Positions 28,732-35,724 of a stretch of DNA of 38,385 bases are shown here, in pieces. This DNA is from Chromatiales bacterium (GTDB taxonomy: Bacteria > Pseudomonadota > Gammaproteobacteria > Xanthomonadales > SZUA-36). The DNA lies in the NCBI GenBank assembly GCA_024640045.1, contig JAHEFS010000013.1, positions 1 to 38,385 on the forward strand, given 5' to 3'. The notes below the pieces were generated by a model. The model worked only from the letters and a program-made list of their open reading frames with translations, did no database searches and was not told the DNA's origin. How positions within the stretch are numbered: the first letter of the stretch is position 1; each line of letters opens with the position of its first letter. A program made the position numbers and the translations under genes.

Positions 28732-29709
28732 TTATAGACTGGTGCCGGATCGTGGCCCGGTTGTTGCAATAGACGATAAGAGCCTGTATTTACGTGCAAA
28801 ATCAAGGAACTGACCGGCCGACTGCGCGGCTGATTCCAGCATCGGCAAGTGACCGATATGGTCCTGGATTTTGACTTCACCTTGCCGGATTGCCAGATGC
28901 AGGCGGTCCGCGCCCGATACATGCACGGCACGGTCTTGCCTGCCCCACTGCACCAGTATCGGAATTTCAAGCAAGGAAATAGTCTGCTCCAATGGGACGC
29001 TATTTTTCCGGACCTGAGCGAACATGCTCTGCGCACGGACGCTCCTGTCGAGAGCGCGGCGGCCATAATGTATGCGCAATGGGTACGGCAGGTGCGGCGG
29101 CCTGGCGAACATCGGCTGGAAGACGCGGCTCTTGAATTCAGACAGGGTCTGGATTTCAAGGGGATTGCCGGACCCGTGGTCGATGCGCTCCAGCAGCTCG
29201 CCCGGCTCGCACTCTGCGACACCCAAAGGGGCCAGTAGCCATAGGGCTGATACACGGCCCGGATAGCGGGCGGCGAAACGCGAAGCGATCCAGCCACCCA
29301 TGGAATTACCGGCCATGACACAGGAGTCGACACCGGCCTGATCGAGGAACCGTCTGAGTCGTTCCACCTGGCTCTCAATGTCGTACTCCAGGTCGTCACC
29401 CTGGCTGCTCTCGCCGAAGCCCACCAGATCCGGGGCGACCAGGTGAAAGTGACGACGCAGCCTCGGTGCGACTCGCAACCAATGATCGGCGTCTGCACCG
29501 AAGCCATGCAGTGCGACCAGCGTGCCCCCGTTACCACCCTCGAGGTAGTGCCAGTCCAGGTTGCCAACTTCTATCGTTCGCGAATGTAGCCCTGCGGCTT
29601 TGCGGCCGGACCACAGTATCAGCTGCGCCCATGTTCCCGGAGCCAAAAACCAGCTCGTAATCAGCGCTGTGAGAGCCAGACCCAATAAAGCCGTGAATTG
29701 GAGGTCCAT
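28732..29709 (-). CDS. Alpha/beta hydrolase with N-terminal membrane anchor
   Basis: A 325-residue serine hydrolase. A hydrophobic N-terminal segment (about 5-30) likely anchors it to the membrane. The fold shows the oxyanion region ALHGFGADADHW (66-77), nucleophile elbow AGNSMGGW with Ser136, acid Asp259 in WGRQDRAV, and His287 in HIGHLPMLES, giving a complete triad. Resemblance is to lipases/esterases of the monoacylglycerol-lipase or Moraxella lipase 3 type. The substrate cannot be deduced. It is on the same strand as the Lon-like gene, with a 31-bp gap, and divergent from the cyclophilin gene. Confidence 0.87.
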   Translation of the reverse strand: MDLQFTALLGLALTALITSWFLAPGTWAQLILWSGRKAAGLHSRTIEVGNLDWHYLEGGNGGTLVALHGFGADADHWLRVAPRLRRHFHLVAPDLVGFGESSQGDDLEYDIESQVERLRRFLDQAGVDSCVMAGNSMGGWIASRFAARYPGRVSALWLLAPLGVAECEPGELLERIDHGSGNPLEIQTLSEFKSRVFQPMFARPPHLPYPLRIHYGRRALDRSVRAQSMFAQVRKNSVPLEQTISLLEIPILVQWGRQDRAVHVSGADRLHLAIRQGEVKIQDHIGHLPMLESAAQSAGQFLDFARKYRLLSSIATTGPRSGTSL

Positions 29710-29751
29710 GGGGCATTATGATAGAGGCTAACTCGACCATGGGTGGCACAA

Positions 29752-30348
29752 ATGTTTCGATCCCTGATGCTTTTTTTGACCCTGATCACATCTGCACCGA
29801 TTTTGGCTGAAAATAACTGCTTTCCAGATGATGTGTTGCCGGAGAACATGTTTCCGGTGGTCGAGATCGTGACGAGCAAGGGGACTATCGTCGTCGAATT
29901 GAACCGGAACCGGGCGCCGGCAACGGTCAATAATTTTCTTCGCTATGTGCTGGAAGGCCACTACAGCAACACGTTGTTCCACCGGGTTATCGCCGATTTC
30001 GTCGTGCAGGGGGGAGGGTATACCCCTGACCTGGAGGAGCGCCCGCTTCATGAACCTGTACTCAATGAGTCGGGCAATGGATTACGGAATAACACGGGGA
30101 CGATTGCCATGGCCCGTTACAACGACCCGCACTCTGCGACCAGCCAGTTCTTTTTTAACCTCAAGGACAATGATTCTCTGAACCCGAGTTCGAGGAACTG
30201 GGGTTACACGGTCTTCGGTGATGTTATTTCCGGCTTCGATGTGTTGGAGGCCATTGCAGGCGTTGAGACCGCCTACAGCGCGGGACTCGACGCACCGGAT
30301 GTGCCCGTGGAACCTGTGATGTTGATTGAGGCCAAGGTTCAGGAATAA
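29752..30348 (+). CDS. Periplasmic peptidyl-prolyl cis-trans isomerase, cyclophilin type
   Basis: A 198-residue cyclophilin with a signal peptide (MFRSLMLFLTLITSAPILAE), so it probably assists folding in the periplasm. Family blocks are VELNRNRAPATVNNFLRYV, TLFHRVIADFVVQGGGY and the active-site region IAMARYNDPHSATSQFFFNL, including the FHR arginine and the QFF segment. The closest character is PpiA-like; the C-terminal part shows VFGDVISGFDVLEAI as usual. I start at ATG 29752; GTG 29743 would add three residues. The ribosome-binding site is weak. Confidence 0.9.
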   Translation: MFRSLMLFLTLITSAPILAENNCFPDDVLPENMFPVVEIVTSKGTIVVELNRNRAPATVNNFLRYVLEGHYSNTLFHRVIADFVVQGGGYTPDLEERPLHEPVLNESGNGLRNNTGTIAMARYNDPHSATSQFFFNLKDNDSLNPSSRNWGYTVFGDVISGFDVLEAIAGVETAYSAGLDAPDVPVEPVMLIEAKVQE

Positions 30349-30402
30349 CGGACTTCCAGCGCCGGTTGTATCCGTGACTCTTTTTCCGACCTTTTCACGC
30401 TG

Positions 30403-31284
30403 ATGGGTTGGGGTGAGTTTTTTGCCCTGGCGTCCGCCCTGGCCTGGGCGTATGCCGTCATACTGATGCGGCGGTCCGGCGAGACCTTGCCGGCGCTCGA
30501 ATTGAACCTGTTCAAAAACTCCTTGAGCCTGCTGCTGGTGCTGATCACCATTCTGGCAGTCCACGGGATCGGTTTGCCCTCGTATTCGGCGACTGAGCTG
30601 GCGATTGTCTTTTTCTCCGGGTTTCTGGGCATTGCCGTGGCCGACACCTTGTACCTGCAAGCCCTGAACACCATGGGGGCCAGTCGCACGGGGATTGTGT
30701 CTGCACTTTACACCCCGTTCGTGGTGTTGCTGTCCAGCTATTTTCTGGCGGAGGCATTGACCGTCTGGCAATGGGGCGGTTTCGGCCTGGTGATGGCGGG
30801 GATCATGCTGGTCACCTGGCGGCGTGCGCAGACTGAAGCCGACTCCGAGGAAGTCCGCAAAGGCACCCTCTATGCTGTATTCGCCATGGCCGCCATGGCC
30901 GCAGGTATCGTCATGGTCAAGGAAATTCTCGAACAGCGGCCCCTGTTATGGACACTGGAACTGCGCATGCTGGGCGGCTGGAGTGGCATGGTGGTGTTCA
31001 TTACCTTGAGGGGGTCCTGGGGCAAGGTCCTGTCACGGTACCGTCAACCGCAACCCTGGGGCATGATCATTTTGGCAGCATTCCTGGCGGGCTACCTGGG
31101 GTTCATGATGTGGTTGGCGGGCTACAAGCTGTTACCGGCGTCGGTCGCGGCGATTCTCAATGAGACCAACAACTCGTTCATCGTCTTGCTGGCGTGGTTG
31201 CTGTTGGGCGAATCAATCAATCTGCGCAAAATCACCGGCCTGGCCTTGACAGTTGTCGGGGTGATAATCATGTTGCTGGTGTGA
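30403..31284 (+). CDS. EamA/DMT superfamily transporter
   Basis: A 293-residue integral membrane protein with ten predicted helices arranged as two EamA repeats (about 1-140 and 155-293). Signature stretches are ALNTMGASRTGIVSALYTPFVVLL in the first repeat and PASVAAILNETNNSFIVLLAW in the second, the positions where DMT exporters place their conserved final helices. Substrate is unknown; family members export amino acids, metabolites or nucleotides. It lies 54 bp after the cyclophilin gene, which may or may not be in the same transcript. Confidence 0.88.
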   Translation: MGWGEFFALASALAWAYAVILMRRSGETLPALELNLFKNSLSLLLVLITILAVHGIGLPSYSATELAIVFFSGFLGIAVADTLYLQALNTMGASRTGIVSALYTPFVVLLSSYFLAEALTVWQWGGFGLVMAGIMLVTWRRAQTEADSEEVRKGTLYAVFAMAAMAAGIVMVKEILEQRPLLWTLELRMLGGWSGMVVFITLRGSWGKVLSRYRQPQPWGMIILAAFLAGYLGFMMWLAGYKLLPASVAAILNETNNSFIVLLAWLLLGESINLRKITGLALTVVGVIIMLLV

Positions 31285-31305
31285 CCAAAGAAAAGGAAAC
31301 TGCTC

Positions 31306-32166
31306 TTGGGTGATTCAAGGACGGGAAAAAACTGGCTGGCAATCATCAGCCTCCTCCTCATTGCGGCCCTGGCGCTTACACCAGTGTTGGATCGGGAGGC
31401 CGAGGCGAAGTACGAGGCGTTGTTTCAGCGCGCTTTGGTCACCTTTGCCCTGGCCCGCACCCTGAATGGCGTCGTTTCGACTATTCAGGGTACGGAATTG
31501 GCGCTGCAGCCGGCCGGTGTTGGTGTGACGCTCACCCCCGGGGAAATTCTCGATCCGGTCAATGATCTCGTGGAGCGTTTTTCCTGGATCATGCTGGGCG
31601 CGACCGTTTCTCTGGGCGTGCAACATGTTTTGCTGGAAGTCAGCGCCTGGTGGGCGCTGCAGGCCCTGGTTGTCGTGCTGTCACTGGTGATGACGTGGCT
31701 GGTTCTGAGGGAAAGATCCAGTCAGCGCGTCTTGAGGATAGTCATAGCCCGGGCACTCCTGATTGCCTTGTTCCTGCGTTTCGCTGTACCCATGACGTTA
31801 ATCATCAATGATGGCTTGTATCAATGGTTCCTGGAGACGCGCTATACCGACAGTACAGAAGTCATTTCTGAGGCCGGTTTGGAGTTGGAAAAGCTGGGTA
31901 ACCAGGGAGCGGAATATGAGAAGGCAGAAGAAACTGTGTCAAACGGCAGTCTTCTGGGAGTGATAGGCCGAGCCGCGGACGCGGCAGCAGAAACGCTCAA
32001 TCTGCGCGTCAGGGTGCAGGAGATCAAGCAGCAGGCGGCAGCCATGATTGAACATGTGATCCAGTTGAGCGTTATTTTTATATTTCAGGCGGGTGTTCTA
32101 CCCATCGCTTTCTTATGGATTTTTCTCCAGACACTAAAATCGGTGTTTCGGCCAATAAAAACATAA
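31306..32166 (+). CDS. Membrane protein of unknown function
   Basis: I do not recognise the family. The 286-residue protein has hydrophobic segments at about 9-28, 93-111, 115-134, 146-168 and 250-277. A soluble charged stretch of about 80 residues (171-248) before the last helix is helical and glutamate/alanine-rich. The region between the first and second helices (29-92) is probably extracytoplasmic if the first segment is an uncleaved signal anchor. Initiation is TTG at 31306, preceded by AAGGAAA. No ATG lies near the conserved-looking N terminus. It begins 21 bp after the EamA gene and is probably co-transcribed. Confidence 0.65.
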   Translation: MGDSRTGKNWLAIISLLLIAALALTPVLDREAEAKYEALFQRALVTFALARTLNGVVSTIQGTELALQPAGVGVTLTPGEILDPVNDLVERFSWIMLGATVSLGVQHVLLEVSAWWALQALVVVLSLVMTWLVLRERSSQRVLRIVIARALLIALFLRFAVPMTLIINDGLYQWFLETRYTDSTEVISEAGLELEKLGNQGAEYEKAEETVSNGSLLGVIGRAADAAAETLNLRVRVQEIKQQAAAMIEHVIQLSVIFIFQAGVLPIAFLWIFLQTLKSVFRPIKT

Positions 32167-32244
32167 CATACTGAATAATATATATATTATCTCTTCTCTC
32201 ATTCTCAGCGACTCATCGAAGGGAAAATTCCTACAATAATATGT
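32167..32244. other. AT-rich interval with 16-bp palindrome
   Basis: The bases after the membrane-protein stop are strongly AT-rich and contain the perfect palindrome ATAATATATATATTAT (32175-32190), followed by a pyrimidine run CTCTTCTCTC. It could act as a weak transcript end or a DNA-unwinding or nucleoid-binding site. No gene is seen here. Confidence 0.4.
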
Positions 32245-32277
32245 TTGACATAAATGTCTATATATGACATAAATGTC
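32245..32277 (+). promoter_or_regulatory. Promoter with twin 12-bp palindromic operators
   Basis: Two exact copies of the palindromic element GACATAAATGTC occur at 32247-32258 and 32266-32277, offset by 19 bp. The first contains most of a consensus -35 (TTGACA, 32245-32250). The second covers the -10 position (CATAAA at 32268-32273, 17-bp spacing). A dimeric repressor binding both sites on nearly the same DNA face (19-bp offset, close to two turns) would occlude the promoter fully. Which protein binds is unknown; the downstream DUF6502 protein is one candidate. Confidence 0.65.
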
Positions 32278-32284
32278 AACCAAG

Positions 32285-32457
32285 AGGGGTTATCGAGTTT
32301 CGCTGGGTAGCCGGTTGCTTCGGCAGATGAAAGGGGGATCTGTCAGGAGCGAAACGGGGGAGCCGGCTTCTCCAGCGAACCACCGACAGGGTTCGGCCTG
32401 AAATCAGGCCGGACTTTGTCCTATGCGGTTTTCGGCACAAAGGGAAGGTGCGCAAAA
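32285..32457 (+). promoter_or_regulatory. Highly structured leader of the DUF6502 gene
   Basis: The 5' leader is GC-rich and dense in complementary segments. GTTTCGCT (32297-32304) pairs with AGCGAAAC (32348-32355). Overlapping TTCGCTGG (32299-32306) pairs alternatively with CCAGCGAA (32372-32379). CAGAT/ATCTG (32324-32328, 32338-32342) competes with CTGTC/GACAG (32340-32344, 32385-32389). GTTCGGCCTG (32391-32400) pairs with CAGGCCGGAC (32405-32414) around AAAT and is followed by TTT. CTTTGT/ACAAAG (32414-32419, 32437-32442) lies next to the ribosome-binding site. A 24-codon open frame runs from ATG 32327 to TGA 32399-32401. I do not recognise a known riboswitch or ribozyme in it. Confidence 0.55.
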
Positions 32458-33351
32458 ATGCATGACAGACCCACGACAAGCAGAGAATTCCCTGGACTCG
32501 ATGGCCATTTAAGGGAAGCCGCCATTCTTACCCGGGCAGTCGAAAACGTCTTGCGCAAGCTGATCCGCCTGCTGATCGGCAGAATATCCCTGACCCGCCT
32601 GCAGGAGTTGATCCGGTTGATCTTCGTGCAGGAAGCTGAAGCGTTTGTGAAGCGTGAAAAGCCAGGGAAAAATGTTCCAATGACCAAATTGGCCTTGCTG
32701 ACCGGTCTGGATACCCGAACCTTGGGGAAGGTGATGGAAGAGACGGCCACAGGGACCCCAGTTCATGAAAGCAAGAATTTTTTGAGAGAAATTACTCCAG
32801 AGTGCAGTGTTTTGGATTTCTGGCAGGTAAATAGTCGGTATCTTGACGACGACGGCCAGCCACTTGAATTACCGATTAAAGGGGATGTTCCCAGTTTTGA
32901 ATCCTTAATTTCTGAAACCCTCACTTCCAGGGGGGTGACGGAAAACTCTCTATTGGAAAGACTTCGAACCAGCAAAGCCGTTGAAATAACCAGTGATGGG
33001 AAGGCCATCCGAATGTTAGATAGACGTTTTTGGCCCTTTCAGCAAAAGGACGACTCAGCGACGCTGGAGATTGGATTAATTTCAGTGGGAAATCTGATTG
33101 ATACGGTCAGCTACAATCTATTTGCTCAAAAAAACGGAGAGGAGCCGCACTTCCAACGCTCTACTTGGACTCATCGGCTCTCATCGAGCCAACAAGCGAG
33201 CCTACGCGCCACAATTAGAAAACTGTTGACTGATTCGGAGGTTCAGGTCACGGAAATATTGGGGCGTTTTGAAGACGAGGAGATCGAACAGGATCAGATT
33301 ACGGTTGGCGTCGGGATTTATTACTTTGAGGAACCTATCGACAATCCCTAA
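32458..33351 (+). CDS. DUF6502 family protein
   Basis: A 297-residue cytoplasmic protein. Residues 30-95 (LRKLIRLLIGRISLTRLQELIRLIF..., then MTKLALLTGLDTRTLGKVMEE) match the N-terminal region of DUF6502. The second part looks like a helix-turn-helix (LALLTGLDTRTLGKVM), so DNA binding is plausible but untested. The C-terminal 180 residues have no motif I know and are less GC-rich at the DNA level than neighbouring genes. The ATG at 32458 has GGGAAGG upstream; a TTG at 32416 would lie inside the structured leader. The gene stands alone between unrelated units and ends just before a tRNA on the other strand. Confidence 0.75.
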   Translation: MHDRPTTSREFPGLDGHLREAAILTRAVENVLRKLIRLLIGRISLTRLQELIRLIFVQEAEAFVKREKPGKNVPMTKLALLTGLDTRTLGKVMEETATGTPVHESKNFLREITPECSVLDFWQVNSRYLDDDGQPLELPIKGDVPSFESLISETLTSRGVTENSLLERLRTSKAVEITSDGKAIRMLDRRFWPFQQKDDSATLEIGLISVGNLIDTVSYNLFAQKNGEEPHFQRSTWTHRLSSSQQASLRATIRKLLTDSEVQVTEILGRFEDEEIEQDQITVGVGIYYFEEPIDNP

Positions 33352-33422
33352 AAACTTAATATTTCGGATTTGTACACAACCCAGCAATTACTTACCGGAT
33401 CGCTCTAGTGCTTTCCTCTTTA

Positions 33423-33499
33423 TGGCGCGCCCGGCAGGACTCGAACCTGCTACCTCAAGATTAGGAATCTTGCGCTCTATCCTGATGAGCTACGGGCGC
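33423..33499 (-). tRNA. tRNA-Arg (anticodon CCT)
   Basis: A 77-nt cloverleaf on the minus strand with CCA encoded. Acceptor stem GCGCCCG/CGGGCGC, D-stem GCTC/GAGC, anticodon stem CAAGA/TCTTG with loop TTCCTAA (anticodon CCT, reading AGG), T-stem GCAGG/CCTGC with loop TTCGAGT, and discriminator G. All stems pair perfectly. No terminator is seen downstream of it on the minus strand. The 3' end faces the DUF6502 gene. Confidence 0.97.
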
Positions 33500-33528
33500 G
33501 TCGGGTGAATTGTACCGGAGCACAGGTT

Positions 33529-34422
33529 TCAGGGGCTACTGACCAGCGCCAACCAGGTGCCGTCGGGACTGGCGGCCAGACGGCTGATGTTATCGATCCC
33601 GAACTCAGAAAAGTCCGCGGCCAGCATCCACTGGTTTTGTAAGCGGGTTCGCAGATAAAGTTTACTGCCGTTGCCGGTCCAGTAATTCCCGGCCTGATCG
33701 ATCTCAAAATCCTCTGACCCTGGGAACAGGTCGAATTCACCTGTGACTTTGCCGGTGTTCGTGTCTATGGATGCGACGCGCCAGGGTACCCGGTTCTTGT
33801 CGACGAAGAGCACGGCCCCCGTTTCGGGGTGGCGCCGCAAGGTGCGCCCAATGTTTTTATAAACCTCCACCGACGGTTCTGGCCCGACCCTGGCGGTGTG
33901 CAGTGTGAATGATTCCCCCAATATGAACAGTGCGAGTTCGTGTCCGCTGAACCAGGTGTGATAGCCCACGGGTTCGACGTTGGGAAGCAGCAGGCTGGCC
34001 TGACCATCCTCCAGCTCGATTCGCCACAGGCGCTGCCTTTGATCCGGTTCCACCCTGATCACCGAGACCGCATTGTGTCCGGGAATGGGGGTTGGGGAAT
34101 ATTCGCTTTCTGGCGAATGGTTGACCGCTGCCAGTGATCGCTCAGTCATGGAATAGCCCCAAATATCGGTCTGCCCATCAGCCTGTTCGGAGGTGAAATA
34201 GAGCACCGTGCTGTCCGGAGAGAAATGAGGCTGGTTGTGGTACCCATGAGCAGGGCTGATCCGATGGGGTGGGCCGGCGATACTTGTGGCATTAAGCGGT
34301 ACCAGCCAGATTTGGGCAGACGGCAGCGACTGGGCGCTTCCAAGTGCCGGAAAACCGAACAGGGTGGCAAAGAAAAGCAGACGGGAAGTGACCTGGGTGA
34401 TGAAGTATTTCAATGAATTCAT
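33529..34422 (-). CDS. Exported TolB-like beta-propeller protein
   Basis: A 297-residue protein with a signal peptide (MNSLKYFITQVTSRLLFFAT then LGSAQ) and repeats of the PD40/TolB type, such as HNQPHFSPDSTVLYFTSEQ, DGQTDIWGY and LAASPDGTWLALV. A six-bladed propeller in the periplasm is likely; ligand or partner is unknown. The ATG at 34422 overlaps the rnd stop (ATGA). This tight coupling to a cytoplasmic RNase is unexpected. A longer reading from 34473 would extend into rnd and was not used. Confidence 0.75.
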   Translation of the reverse strand: MNSLKYFITQVTSRLLFFATLFGFPALGSAQSLPSAQIWLVPLNATSIAGPPHRISPAHGYHNQPHFSPDSTVLYFTSEQADGQTDIWGYSMTERSLAAVNHSPESEYSPTPIPGHNAVSVIRVEPDQRQRLWRIELEDGQASLLLPNVEPVGYHTWFSGHELALFILGESFTLHTARVGPEPSVEVYKNIGRTLRRHPETGAVLFVDKNRVPWRVASIDTNTGKVTGEFDLFPGSEDFEIDQAGNYWTGNGSKLYLRTRLQNQWMLAADFSEFGIDNISRLAASPDGTWLALVSSP

Positions 34423-35573
34423 CCTTTTTTCACGAGGTCCACCAGGTCGCATGTGATCTCGTCCATGCGCCAACCCTGCAAACGTTCCGGAACACGATCC
34501 GGGTTGAATATCAGTTCTTCCAGTTCGCGTTTGGGCGCCAGGACCGCAGGGTCCAGCTGCAGTTCAGCTGCCTTTGCATGAACTCGGTCCCGCATCCTGT
34601 TCAGTAATTTTCGCTGCACATTGCTGAGATTCTCCAGCGGTTTGAGTGAATTGCCTGAATCGAGGACCTGGTTCACCAAGGTGCAGATACTGTCCGCATA
34701 ACGCTTGGCGGCCCTGGGATGCAGTCCCTCGAGCCGTTCAAGATCGGGGGCCGTCCGCAGTTTGCGGTCTGCGATGGCCAATAGTATGGGATCCGGGACA
34801 ATGAACCCGCGCGGGCGATTTTTCTCAATGGCTTGTTGCTCACGCCAGCCAGCCAATGCCTGCAATACCGTCAGAGACAAGCCATCCAGACGTCCGGCGC
34901 CGCGGATTCGTTGCCAGAGCTGATCAGTCGGAACCGGGTTGCGGGCACGTTCCAGCTGCCGGTTACAGTCTTCTCTGAACCATTCCAATCTGTCGAGCTT
35001 GGCCAATTTTTCTTCGAGCAGTGACCACATCATGGGCAGGAGACAGACGTCGAGGGCGGCATAGTGCAGCTGTGCATTCCGCAGAGGCCGTGCGCACCAA
35101 TTGGAACGGGTTTGCTCCTTATCCACCGTCAGCCCCAAGAGCCACTCGACTGCTGTGTGGTATCCCATTTGCAGGGGTTTGCCCAGCAGGGCGCAGGCTG
35201 TTTGCGTATCGATGAGAGGTTCCGGAAGCGCTCCAACGGCGTATTGGAGGACTTCCAGGTCCTCTGAAGGGCTATGGAAAATCTTCTGGATGTCAGGGTC
35301 GCGCAGCAGATCGGCCAGGGGCTCGAGCGAATCCAGTGCCAAGGGGTCCACCAGCCAAACTGTTTGTCCATCGGAAATTTGTACCAGGCCGAGATTGGCG
35401 TGGTAAGTCCGTTCCCGGACAAACTCTGTATCCAGCCCGAGCAGGGGGCGCCGATGCCATACCTTGGCGGCGCGGATCATATCCGAGCTGGATTGCAGCA
35501 TCAGCGCGTTATCAGCGGCTTTCAGTGCTAATTCAATGTGTTGTGCTTGACTCATTGCATTCAGAAAAGTCAC
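34419..35573 (-). CDS. rnd: Ribonuclease D
   Basis: A 384-residue 3'-5' exoribonuclease of the DEDD family that trims tRNA precursors and other stable RNAs. The four metal-binding acidic residues are present: Asp48 and Glu50 in GLDTEF, Asp105 in HSPSEDLEVL and Asp175 in YAALDVCLL, with Tyr171 in the DEDDy position. An HRDC domain follows (about 210-290, ALAGWREQQAIEKNRPRGFIVPD). The start is taken as GTG 35573; ATG 35555 six codons on (MSQAQHIEL) is an alternative. It overlaps the downstream TolB-like gene by 4 bp. Confidence 0.93.
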   Translation of the reverse strand: MTFLNAMSQAQHIELALKAADNALMLQSSSDMIRAAKVWHRRPLLGLDTEFVRERTYHANLGLVQISDGQTVWLVDPLALDSLEPLADLLRDPDIQKIFHSPSEDLEVLQYAVGALPEPLIDTQTACALLGKPLQMGYHTAVEWLLGLTVDKEQTRSNWCARPLRNAQLHYAALDVCLLPMMWSLLEEKLAKLDRLEWFREDCNRQLERARNPVPTDQLWQRIRGAGRLDGLSLTVLQALAGWREQQAIEKNRPRGFIVPDPILLAIADRKLRTAPDLERLEGLHPRAAKRYADSICTLVNQVLDSGNSLKPLENLSNVQRKLLNRMRDRVHAKAAELQLDPAVLAPKRELEELIFNPDRVPERLQGWRMDEITCDLVDLVKKG

Positions 35574-35724
35574 TCATCCGGATAGGTTTCTTGGCGCGGT
35601 CCCGTCTGGCCCAGCGCTGGCTTGTCGTTACCTCTCTGGTGCGATATGGTGAACTTTCGCCCGTTGGCGCCCTCGCCAGCAGCGGCAACCTTACCACGGG
35701 AATCCTGCCCAAAACGGAATTTGC
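35574..35724. other. Divergent gap between rnd and the SUMF1 gene
   Basis: This 151-bp interval separates divergent starts and must carry promoters for both. I see no box pair close enough to consensus to name, and no notable repeat or hairpin. Confidence 0.4.

Noticed and set aside
32285-32457. Known ribozyme, riboswitch or group II intron fragment in the DUF6502 leader
   Set aside because: I looked for hammerhead core, intron domain V and common riboswitch core motifs by eye and none matched. A covariance search would be needed to exclude remote members.
33423-33499. Attachment site of an integrated element at tRNA-Arg
   Set aside because: No second copy of the tRNA 3' end and no integrase were found in the window.
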